The position numbers and the translations under genes were made by a program. DNA of 37,057 nt from Thermodesulfovibrionales bacterium (GTDB lineage Bacteria; Nitrospirota; Thermodesulfovibrionia; Thermodesulfovibrionales; Dissulfurispiraceae). The stretch spans positions 1 through 37,057 of the forward strand of contig JAOAGP010000085.1 of the NCBI GenBank assembly GCA_026415695.1, written 5' to 3'. The notes under the pieces are model-generated. The model was given only the letters and a program-made list of their open reading frames with translations. It was not told the DNA's origin and searched no databases. Below, in pieces: positions 8,437 through 16,028 of the stretch. Numbering within the stretch: position 1 is the stretch's first letter; each line of letters opens with the position of its first letter.

Positions 8437-9954
8437 ATGTTTAACTTTCCAAATTCCTATGTTGAAAAACTTCCCACTGGCATACCCGGTTTTGACCACA
8501 TCTCTAAAGGGGGATTGCCCAAGAATAGAACAACCCTTGTATCAGGCACATCAGGAAGTGCAAAGACGGTATTTGCCGTGCAGTTCCTTGCTGCCGGCAT
8601 AATTCAGTCGGAGGAAAGCGGTGTGTTTGTCACCTTTGAAGAGTCACCTGCAGATATTAGAAAAAACTTTTTGTCTTTAGGTTTTGATATTGCTCAGTGG
8701 GAGGCAGAAGGAAGGTGGTTGTTTGTAGATGCATCCCCTCAAATAGGCGACTCACCTTTTGAATCTGGCAGTTATGACCTTGGCGCCCTGCTTGCCCGTA
8801 TTGAGTATGCCATAAGAAAGATACAGGCAAAGAGGGTATCAATTGACTCACTTGGTGCAATATTCAATCAATTAAGCCACCGTGCAACCATAAGGAGAGA
8901 ACTGCACAGGATTGCAAATGCCCTCAAAAAACTGGGTGTTACTGCGGTGATGACTGCAGAAAGAACTCAAGAGTATGGAAACATTGCAAGGTTTGATGTT
9001 GAGGAGTTTGTTGCTGACAATGTCATCATCTTAAGGAATGTGCTTGATGAGGAAAAAAGAAGAAGAACGATTGAGATACTAAAATTTAGGGGCACAGACC
9101 ATCAAAAAGGGGAGTTCCCATTTACAATAATTCCCAATGAAGGAGTTGTTATCATTCCTCTGTCGGCAATTGAGTTGAAACAGAAATCCTCTGACTACAG
9201 GGTGTCTTCAGGCAATGCCAACTTAGACAAGATGTGCGGTGGTGGCTTCTTCAGGGACTCCATTGTGCTTGTATCTGGGGCAACAGGCACGGGTAAGACC
9301 TTGATGGTTACAGAGTTTATGTCTAAATTGAGCACAAACGACAAGTGCCTTCTCTTTGCATTTGAGGAAAGCCGTGAGCAACTCTTTAGGAATGCCCGTG
9401 GTTGGGGTATGAACTTTGAGAAACTTGAGCAAGATGGCAGACTTAAGGTTGTGTGCGAATACCCAGAGGTAATGGGACTTGAAGACCACTTGATTAAGAT
9501 AAAGGAGATTATATCTGAATTTAAACCCAATAGGGTGGCAGTTGATAGCCTATCTGCACTTGAAAGGGTCTCAACTACAAAGGGATTTAGGGAGTTTGTG
9601 ATTGGGTTGACATCATTTATAAAACATCAAGAGATAGTAGGGCTCTTCACCTCTACTACACCTACACTCATGGGTGGCACTTCAGTCACAGAAACACACA
9701 TATCTACCCTGACTGACAGCATTATACTTCTTAGGTATGTTGAGGTCTATGGTGAGATAAAGCGTTGTATCACAGTTCTTAAGATGAGAGGTTCCATGCA
9801 TGATAAGGAGATAAGAGAGTTTACCATAGACAATACAGGTATGCACATAGGCAAACCATTTAGAAACATCACTGGGATACTGTCGGGCAAGCCTATATTC
9901 ATTCAACAAAAAGAGATTGAGAGATTAGGCAGCATGTTTGAAGACCAGAAATAG
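8437..9954 (+). CDS. kaiC: Circadian clock ATPase/autokinase KaiC
   Basis: The 505-residue protein has two RecA-like domains, CI and CII. CI has Walker A GTSGSAKT (37-44) and catalytic E68/E69. CII has Walker A GATGTGKT (281-288) and E310/E311. The autophosphorylation segment reads VTETHISTLTD, giving T418, S423 and T424. These line up with T426, S431 and T432 of Synechococcus KaiC at an offset of -8. The C-terminus retains an A-loop-like segment (about 479-489) and a short tail, the part KaiA binds in cyanobacteria. It should form a hexamer with slow ATPase and autokinase/autophosphatase activity. The ribosome site AAGGAGAGG overlaps the end of kaiB, so translation is probably coupled. A RadA- or GvpD-type single-domain ATPase is ruled out by the double domain and the phosphosite motif. 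Confidence 0.97.
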   Translation: MFNFPNSYVEKLPTGIPGFDHISKGGLPKNRTTLVSGTSGSAKTVFAVQFLAAGIIQSEESGVFVTFEESPADIRKNFLSLGFDIAQWEAEGRWLFVDASPQIGDSPFESGSYDLGALLARIEYAIRKIQAKRVSIDSLGAIFNQLSHRATIRRELHRIANALKKLGVTAVMTAERTQEYGNIARFDVEEFVADNVIILRNVLDEEKRRRTIEILKFRGTDHQKGEFPFTIIPNEGVVIIPLSAIELKQKSSDYRVSSGNANLDKMCGGGFFRDSIVLVSGATGTGKTLMVTEFMSKLSTNDKCLLFAFEESREQLFRNARGWGMNFEKLEQDGRLKVVCEYPEVMGLEDHLIKIKEIISEFKPNRVAVDSLSALERVSTTKGFREFVIGLTSFIKHQEIVGLFTSTTPTLMGGTSVTETHISTLTDSIILLRYVEVYGEIKRCITVLKMRGSMHDKEIREFTIDNTGMHIGKPFRNITGILSGKPIFIQQKEIERLGSMFEDQK

Positions 9955-9956
9955 TC

Positions 9957-9981
9957 AGGGTTTAGAACAAACCTTCCTTTT
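9957..9981 (+). terminator. Weak Rho-independent terminator after kaiC
   Basis: Three bases after the kaiC stop, AGGGTTT and AAACCTT can form a seven-pair stem (one G-U pair) around the loop AGAAC, followed by CCTTTT. The stem is AT-rich and the T run short, so it may be partial. It suggests that the transcription unit ends with kaiC rather than running into the dGTPase gene. Confidence 0.35.
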
Positions 9982-10030
9982 AAGTTAAATTAGTTAAAGA
10001 GAGGCTGTGGGGTATTATTTATTAAATCAA

Positions 10031-11065
10031 ATGACCATTAGACAACAGATTGAGGATACCGAAGAAAAGATACTGCATCCAAAGGCTGCTTTGAGCAAAA
10101 ACTCAAAAGGCAGGGATAAGCAAGAGCAAGAGTGTAGCGTAAGAACCTGCTATCAAAGGGATAGAGATAGGATAATACACTCTAAATCATTTAGAAGGCT
10201 TAAACACAAGACCCAAGTCTTTTTTGCCCCTCAAGGTGACCACTACAGGACAAGGCTTACACATGTGCTTGAGGTTTCACAGATTGGTAGGACAATAGCA
10301 AGGGCATTGAGGTTAAATGAAGACTTGGTAGAGGCAATCGCTTTAGGACATGATTTAGGACACACACCATTTGGACATGCTGGTGAGGCGGCATTAAATG
10401 AGGTTAACCCTCTTGGTTTTTCACATTACAAACAAAGTATCAGGCTCGTTGAGTGCCTTGAGAAAAACGGGCGTGGACTTAATCTCACAGTTGAGGTAAG
10501 AGATGGCATACTTAAACATTCAAAAGGAAGAGGTAGTATCCTAAACACAGATGACATGCCAATGACACAAGAGGCATTGGTGGTGCGTATTGCCGACATT
10601 ATCGCATATGTAAACCACGATTTAGACGATGCCTTGAGGGCAAACATCATAAAACTCTCTGACCTGCCAAATGACATATTATCAGTAATCGGTCAGTCAT
10701 ATTCAGGTCGTATAGATGTAATGGTAAAGGATGTGATATTTACTACTATAAAGAAAGATTACGAGACAGTCTCTCCAAGTGACAGCATGCTTGAGACGAT
10801 ATACAACTTGAGGGATTTCCTGTATGAAAGGGTGTATGAGCATCCATCAATTATTCAGGAGTTTAACAAGGCAAAGAAGATACTCAAGGAGTTGTATTTT
10901 TACTATCTTCAACACCTTGATATCATAAAGGAAAAATACAGTTTTCAAGACCAAAGCAAAGATTATGACAAGTTTACCATTGCAAGCGATTTTGTATCAG
11001 GCATGACAGACAGATTTGCCTTGTCTTGTTATAAATCCCTCTTTGTCCCTAACCAGTGGTTTTAG
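10031..11065 (+). CDS. dgt: Deoxyguanosinetriphosphate triphosphohydrolase-like protein (HD domain)
   Basis: The protein is about 344 residues from ATG 10031. It matches the dGTPase type 2 subfamily: [20 protein letters not shown], then H78 in [10 protein letters not shown], the HD pair H107/D108 in [15 protein letters not shown], and a later Asp in [13 protein letters not shown]. Family members split dNTPs into a deoxynucleoside and triphosphate and so control dNTP pools. The frame also allows a GTG start at 10007, next to an AGAGAGG site; ATG 10031 is chosen because MTIRQQIE matches typical family N-termini, though it has no good ribosome site. The gene follows kaiC on the same strand, but a weak terminator lies between them. 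The metal-binding set looks complete. Substrate preference for dGTP is assumed from the family. Confidence 0.88.
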   Translation: MTIRQQIEDTEEKILHPKAALSKNSKGRDKQEQECSVRTCYQRDRDRIIHSKSFRRLKHKTQVFFAPQGDHYRTRLTHVLEVSQIGRTIARALRLNEDLVEAIALGHDLGHTPFGHAGEAALNEVNPLGFSHYKQSIRLVECLEKNGRGLNLTVEVRDGILKHSKGRGSILNTDDMPMTQEALVVRIADIIAYVNHDLDDALRANIIKLSDLPNDILSVIGQSYSGRIDVMVKDVIFTTIKKDYETVSPSDSMLETIYNLRDFLYERVYEHPSIIQEFNKAKKILKELYFYYLQHLDIIKEKYSFQDQSKDYDKFTIASDFVSGMTDRFALSCYKSLFVPNQWF

Positions 11066-11113
11066 ATAATCATCCATACAGGGTTTGACCAAAAAGTTCA
11101 ATTCAGGTAATAT

Positions 11114-12805
11114 ATGCAGACTATGAGGATATTGATAGTTGATGACAACCCCTTTGACCTAAATTACCTAACAAATATAGTCAGACAGTCTTGTGAATGT
11201 GATATCGTGCAGTTTTCATCATCCTCTGAAGCACTGAAATGGTGTAATGAAAACAACATAGATATCTTGGTGGTTGACTGTATCATGCCCTCTCCAAATG
11301 GTATTGAGTTTGTCTATTACTTCAAACAAATGAAGAAAAACGAATTAGTGCCAATCATCATGGCTACTATGGCAGAAGAAAGGGAGGTTAAATATCAGGC
11401 ACTGCAGATGGGGGTAAACTTTTTCGTTCCTAAACCAATTGACCACATAGAGTTTCTCGTGATACTTAACAATGCAATCACCATGAGAAACAACTATTAT
11501 GCCTTGAAAAAAAGGGAACAACAACTGACCAAGTCTGAAGAGAAATTTAGGATATTAGCCGAGAGGCTACCAAGTTGTGTAGTTATATTCAAAAATCTCA
11601 AGGTTATTTATTCTAATACTGCCACGCAAAAGATACTGGGAATTGATAGTGATACTTTGATGTCTATGTCCTTCAAAGACCTCATCAAAAAGACCGTTCC
11701 TAAAAGGCTTTATCACAAGGCAATATATCTGATGAGGCTCATCCTTGATGGTATTGAGTTTCAATCTGAGGAGATAGAACTAATAAATGCTTCAAACCAA
11801 ATCATAACAGTCGTGCTATCTACAAGCAATATAGTGATTGAGGATGAAAAAGGCACTATTTGTATAGCCACAGATATCACCAAGCAAAAAGAAACAGAAT
11901 TAAGGGCTATTGAGAGTGAGAGGAGATTAACCACTCTTATTAACAATCTACACGGTATAGTATTTAGGTGTAAAAACGATAAGTATTGGACTATGGAATA
12001 CATAAGTAACGGATGCAAAGAGATAACAGAATATACCCCAGAGGAGATACTAAACAACAATGTTGTATCGTATAATGACATAATCCTTGAGGATGACAGA
12101 GATATTGTCAACGCATATGTCCAAAGGGCGATTAGTCAGTTTGAACCATATGTCATTGAATATAGGATAAGGACAAAGTCTGGTAAGATTAGGTGGGTGT
12201 GGGAGAAGGGAATAGGGGTTTATGATAAAAATAAAAATCTTATTGCCCTTGAGGGTTATATCACCGATATAACCGACAGAAAAGAGGCTGAATACAGACT
12301 TCAATACCTTGCCCACTATGACCCACTTACCGGATTAGCAAATAGGACTCTGTTTTTTGACAGACTTGAGCATGCTATGAAACTCGCCAAAAGGGGTTCT
12401 TATCTGATGGCTCTTGAATACATAGATTTAGACGGATTTAAGTTTATCAATGACACATACGGACATGATGTAGGCGATGAGGTATTAAAAGAGACTGCTA
12501 AAAGGCTTTCACAATGTGTAAGGGAGTCTGATACAGTGGCAAGGATTGGTGGCGATGAGTTTACAGTAATACTTTCAAAGATCAAATCCAAGAAAAATGC
12601 ATTTATAGTTGCCCAAAAGATAATTGATAAACTATCTGAACCCTTTAATCTCAAAAGATTAACACTAAACATCAGTGCAAGCATAGGCATCAGTATCTAC
12701 TTTGCTGGTGATGACGACACTGATTCCCTTATCAAAAAGGCTGATATAGCCATGTATAGGGCAAAGCAGAGTGGAAAAAACAGATACCCCTTATACATCA
12801 GCTGA
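11114..12805 (+). CDS. REC-PAS-PAS-GGDEF diguanylate cyclase
   Basis: The 563-residue soluble protein begins with a receiver domain: acidic pocket D10/D11, phospho-acceptor D55 in VVDCIMPSP and a Lys in FVPKPID. Two PAS domains follow at about 140-260 and 270-395. The GGDEF domain starts at LTGLANRTLFFDRL, has the intact active site GGDEF at 479-483, and keeps the inhibitory I-site R470xxD473 five residues upstream. It should make c-di-GMP under phosphorylation and PAS control with product inhibition. There is no EAL domain. The AGG at 11105-11107 suits ATG 11114; ATG 11123 is an alternative. It ends one base before the convergent methyltransferase gene. No cognate kinase is adjacent; the partial kinase at the window start and the hybrid kinase at 21831 are possible partners. 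Confidence 0.92.
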   Translation: MQTMRILIVDDNPFDLNYLTNIVRQSCECDIVQFSSSSEALKWCNENNIDILVVDCIMPSPNGIEFVYYFKQMKKNELVPIIMATMAEEREVKYQALQMGVNFFVPKPIDHIEFLVILNNAITMRNNYYALKKREQQLTKSEEKFRILAERLPSCVVIFKNLKVIYSNTATQKILGIDSDTLMSMSFKDLIKKTVPKRLYHKAIYLMRLILDGIEFQSEEIELINASNQIITVVLSTSNIVIEDEKGTICIATDITKQKETELRAIESERRLTTLINNLHGIVFRCKNDKYWTMEYISNGCKEITEYTPEEILNNNVVSYNDIILEDDRDIVNAYVQRAISQFEPYVIEYRIRTKSGKIRWVWEKGIGVYDKNKNLIALEGYITDITDRKEAEYRLQYLAHYDPLTGLANRTLFFDRLEHAMKLAKRGSYLMALEYIDLDGFKFINDTYGHDVGDEVLKETAKRLSQCVRESDTVARIGGDEFTVILSKIKSKKNAFIVAQKIIDKLSEPFNLKRLTLNISASIGISIYFAGDDDTDSLIKKADIAMYRAKQSGKNRYPLYIS

Positions 12806-12806
12806 A

Positions 12807-13964
12807 TTATCTTAAAAAAGACCTTGTCACTACCTTGTAAGAAGAGATACCTTCACAAACATTCTCTGGCATTGCAATCAAAAGACAGGGGATTTTTCTA
12901 TCTTCATGGTTTGGTTTATTAGAGATTTTATATCTAAAACCATCAACCTCTGATAACAGATGATTTATCAAATCCATATTCAAATCTATCTTTGGAGATA
13001 GTAATCCAAAACCACCAAATAACTTGTGTGTTAGGAAAAATCTATATCCTTTTTGTCTTTTAAAAAACATCCTCAAACATTCTGCCTCTCCATAAGAGCC
13101 AGCATGTCCACAGATGCTATTTGGTGATGCATCTCCATAATGAAATATCCTCGTTAGAGGATACTCTGGGCAATAGCACATATCATGAATGATGTAGGTT
13201 GTATTATCACCTAAAAATGGCATGATTTTCCTTGTGTATTGTTGGGCAAACTCATAAGTATGTTCGCAATCAATAAAACACAAATCAATATTACCAACAA
13301 GCCCATTTTTTTTAAGGTAATCAGGTATTGTTACAAGTGCATCACCAACTGTTATCTTGAGTTTAATATCGTAACCTTTCATCCTTTCATAAAACTCTGG
13401 CGAGTCAACAATGTCAAATGTGGCAAAGGTGAAATCACGGTTATTCGTCTGTAGCGCCTTGTAGATAAACACCGTTGATAATCCATGTTGAGGAGAAAAC
13501 TCAATCACATGCCTTGGTCTCAATAGCCTTATAAAAAAGTATAGTATCTCGTAATCAAAATGCCTTGTGATAGATTTCTCAAAAAAATCTTTGTCATCAT
13601 ATAAGCCTGTTGATTTTATCTCTGGAAGATAGGTTTTATACAGATTTGTGATAACATCTTTGCTAAAAAGGTTGTTATCTCCACAAAAATCACTTTGAAG
13701 TTTTAACATCTTACCAGATTGTAATACCTTAAGATGTCTGTAAAGTCCAACTGGAGGCAACCTGTTACTATCTATTAATCGGATAATCTCATTGAATTTA
13801 TCTGTCAAACCAAAACGGTAATAGAGATAAGCAAGCATCAATATAGATACGACATCATTTTTAGAAGATATCAGAGCCTTGAGATAATGTATACCTGCCT
13901 CTTCGTAGAAGTTACAATCATAGAGTCTTTGTGCTATCAAGAAATCGTTTGATTGGTTGTCCAA
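12807..13964 (-). CDS. Class I SAM-dependent methyltransferase (Methyltransf_24-like) with N-terminal helical region
   Basis: The 385-residue protein has an all-helical, TPR-like N-terminus (about 1-95) and then a Rossmann-type methyltransferase core. HVIEFSPQHGLSTVFIY is the SAM-binding glycine-loop region, VGDAL is a later strand-loop, and LCFIDCEHTYEFAQQY matches the motif typical of Methyltransf_24. The substrate is unknown; similar proteins often lie near sugar or glycan genes. The start is TTG 13964, the only reasonable start in the open frame before the first internal ATG near residue 43, and there is no strong ribosome site. It lies 10 bases downstream of yidC on the same strand, where other bacteria often have jag or mnmE. 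Function beyond methyl transfer is not supported. Confidence 0.7.
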   Translation of the reverse strand: MDNQSNDFLIAQRLYDCNFYEEAGIHYLKALISSKNDVVSILMLAYLYYRFGLTDKFNEIIRLIDSNRLPPVGLYRHLKVLQSGKMLKLQSDFCGDNNLFSKDVITNLYKTYLPEIKSTGLYDDKDFFEKSITRHFDYEILYFFIRLLRPRHVIEFSPQHGLSTVFIYKALQTNNRDFTFATFDIVDSPEFYERMKGYDIKLKITVGDALVTIPDYLKKNGLVGNIDLCFIDCEHTYEFAQQYTRKIMPFLGDNTTYIIHDMCYCPEYPLTRIFHYGDASPNSICGHAGSYGEAECLRMFFKRQKGYRFFLTHKLFGGFGLLSPKIDLNMDLINHLLSEVDGFRYKISNKPNHEDRKIPCLLIAMPENVCEGISSYKVVTRSFLR

Positions 13965-13974
13965 TGGATTGATA

Positions 13975-15543
13975 TTAAGTTGCTGATTCTTTTTTAATCT
14001 TCTGATTTATGTAATACTGTTGGGCAATGCTTAGGATGTTGTTTACCAACCAATAAAGGACTAACCCTGACGGGAATGTCAAGAATAAGAATGTAAAAAC
14101 CACTGGCATGAGCATCATAATCTTTTGCTGCATGGGGTCCATCGCAGAAGGGGTCATCTTTTGCTGTATGACCATTGTAGCACCCATGATAATCGGTAGT
14201 ATGTAATATGGGTCTTTTGCTGATAAATCGGTTATCCACCATACAAACGGTGCACTTCTAAGCTCAATCGCTATCAAAAGCACCTTGTAAAGTGCAAAGA
14301 ATACTGGTATCTGTAGTAATATCGGCAGACATCCGGACATCGGATTTATCTTATGTGTCTTGTAGAGTTCCATCAGTTCTTTTTGCATCTTTTGTGGGTC
14401 GTTTTTGTATTTTTCCTTGATTTCAGCCATACGAGGCTGCATATCCTGTATCTTCTTCATTGATTTTTGTCCTGCATTTATGACAGGGATAAAGGGAATT
14501 CTAACTAAAATCGTCAGTAAGATAATTGCTACTCCATAATTGTAAGTAAAACTGTAGAAGAATTTTAAGACCCAAAACAACGGTCTTGCTAAAAAGGAGA
14601 AAAACCCAAAATCAACTATATGCTCAAGTCCATAACCAACCTTTTCCAATGCATCGTATTCTTTAGGCCCTGCGTAAATGAGATATGAATTTGAACCTGA
14701 CGGCATCTTTAGGGCAGACAAGGTTGTCTCAGACCTATCCCACACCTTAGCCTCTTCAAACTTGCTCTTTGGCACTATAGCACTGAAAAAGTATTTGTCC
14801 TCCTGTGCAATCCACTTTAGCCCTTCTTTGAAATACTTTGGTTCTTTAACCTTACCGATATCGTATTCAAGTCTTTCTGCATCCTTTAAAACAACAGGAC
14901 CGTAATGCACATCAGAGGTCTTCTCGTAAATCCCAAATTCCTTACCTAATGTTATCCAGTAAGAATTAAGACCGTTTACTTCATCAGTTAGTTCAATTGC
15001 GTAATTTTCATGAGTAAATCTAAATATCCTTCTTATACTGATGCCTTCCTTTGCAAACTCAAATACAACATCAGCCTTTGAGCCTGCAACCACCTTGATA
15101 TGTTCTTTAGCCTTTGAAACAAAATTTGCCTGTGAAAGATTAAAGTTTTCATCACCACCTATGGCAAATGGGGGCAGTATATTATCTGATTTTAAGACAA
15201 TATTATTGCCAGTAGAGTCTTTGTATCTTTTGAGCTCAACTGAGACAATGGTAGCACCCTTTGTTGACATGTTTACCTTCATTACATCATTGTCAATAGT
15301 AATTATGCGACCTTGCTCTGATGTGGGTGTGATGATGATGTCTTTCTTTTCCTTAACCTGCTGTGGCTCAACATCCTTTGATTCAGGTCTCTTTTCTGGG
15401 GATTTTGTCTTTTGCTGAGCAGCCTCGTCCTTTTGGGGTTTGGCTTGTTGTGTTTCTTGAGGATAAAACATTGTGTATAGATATTGATAACCAATCAGTA
15501 TGGCTATTGATAACACTATTGCTAATAAAAGATTTCTGTCCAT
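13975..15543 (-). CDS. yidC: Membrane protein insertase YidC
   Basis: The 522-residue protein has the Gram-negative YidC plan. An N-terminal membrane anchor (about 4-28) leads to a charged linker rich in Lys, Gln and Glu, then a large periplasmic P1 domain (about 80-330). Five C-terminal membrane segments form the insertase core, with YNYGVAIILLTILVRIPF, NPMSGCLPILLQIPVFFAL and FPSGLVLYWLVNN. It inserts inner-membrane proteins alone or with SecYEG. It sits downstream of yidD and rpmH, the conserved ribosomal-protein/insertase locus near the replication origin in many bacteria. The presence of the P1 domain supports a diderm host. The ATG start is clear. Confidence 0.97.
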   Translation of the reverse strand: MDRNLLLAIVLSIAILIGYQYLYTMFYPQETQQAKPQKDEAAQQKTKSPEKRPESKDVEPQQVKEKKDIIITPTSEQGRIITIDNDVMKVNMSTKGATIVSVELKRYKDSTGNNIVLKSDNILPPFAIGGDENFNLSQANFVSKAKEHIKVVAGSKADVVFEFAKEGISIRRIFRFTHENYAIELTDEVNGLNSYWITLGKEFGIYEKTSDVHYGPVVLKDAERLEYDIGKVKEPKYFKEGLKWIAQEDKYFFSAIVPKSKFEEAKVWDRSETTLSALKMPSGSNSYLIYAGPKEYDALEKVGYGLEHIVDFGFFSFLARPLFWVLKFFYSFTYNYGVAIILLTILVRIPFIPVINAGQKSMKKIQDMQPRMAEIKEKYKNDPQKMQKELMELYKTHKINPMSGCLPILLQIPVFFALYKVLLIAIELRSAPFVWWITDLSAKDPYYILPIIMGATMVIQQKMTPSAMDPMQQKIMMLMPVVFTFLFLTFPSGLVLYWLVNNILSIAQQYYINQKIKKESAT

Positions 15544-15565
15544 TTTTTATTGATACCTACTCTGA

Positions 15566-15775
15566 TTATTTAACAGGGTCGTAGCCACCTTTACAGAAGG
15601 GATTACATCTTACTATCCTGTATGCTGACAGTCCAATGCCCTTAAAAAGACCGTGTCTTTGCAAAGCCTCAACACAGTATTCAGAGCAAGAAGGGATAAA
15701 TCTACAACAACTTGGCAGAATAGGTGAAATGATACCCTGATAAAACCTTACAAGATGGATTAGTAAATGTGTCAC
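15566..15775 (-). CDS. yidD: Membrane protein insertion efficiency factor YidD
   Basis: The 69-residue protein carries the family motifs: [29 protein letters not shown], and a closing [13 protein letters not shown]. The family is a small amphipathic membrane-associated factor that aids YidC-dependent insertion. The start codon is GTG (15775-15773), which places the N-terminus as in homologues; there is no clear ribosome site ahead of it. Only seven bases separate it from the rpmH stop, so the usual rnpA gene is not between them. It lies 22 bases upstream of yidC in the same operon. Confidence 0.95.
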   Translation of the reverse strand: MTHLLIHLVRFYQGIISPILPSCCRFIPSCSEYCVEALQRHGLFKGIGLSAYRIVRCNPFCKGGYDPVK

Positions 15776-15782
15776 TTTGTTG

Positions 15783-15926
15783 TTATGGAGTCAGTCTTTT
15801 TCTGCCCTTTGCCCTTCTTCTACTTAATACCTTTCGCCCTGCCTTTGATGAAGAACGGCTTAAGAAACCGTGTGTTCTTTTCCTCTTTATCTTATGAGGA
15901 TGATATGTTGTGTATGCTCCTCCCAT
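15783..15926 (-). CDS. rpmH: 50S ribosomal protein L34
   Basis: This 47-residue ORF is read on the minus strand from ATG 15926. It contains [17 protein letters not shown] and a basic C-terminus with [16 protein letters not shown], the signature of L34, a small rRNA-binding protein of the large subunit. The N-terminus ([10 protein letters not shown]) differs slightly from the common MKRTYQP form. A GGGAGG ribosome site lies just upstream and a near-consensus promoter precedes it. It starts the rpmH-yidD-yidC operon. Confidence 0.97.
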   Translation of the reverse strand: MGGAYTTYHPHKIKRKRTHGFLSRSSSKAGRKVLSRRRAKGRKRLTP

Positions 15927-15954
15927 AGTAACCTCCCTAAAAAAATGAACTAAA

Positions 15955-15984
15955 ATTATATGAATTTTCAGGGATTAAAGTCAA
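15955..15984 (-). promoter_or_regulatory. Sigma-70 promoter for rpmH-yidD-yidC
   Basis: On the minus strand, TTGACT (15984-15979, five of six consensus bases) and TATAAT (15960-15955, perfect) are 18 bases apart, 28 bases ahead of the rpmH start codon. This is the best promoter match in the window. It covers the upstream-most ATG of the divergent malQ frame (15960), which argues for malQ starting further in. Confidence 0.75.
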
Positions 15985-16028
15985 CCTATGAATTGTGCTA
16001 CATTTTATTGCAAAATACCCTACCAACA

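Noticed and set aside
15041-15418. 125-codon plus-strand ORF antisense to yidC
   Set aside because: It is fully inside a certain yidC gene, has no recognisable domain or ribosome site, and its composition mirrors the opposite strand.
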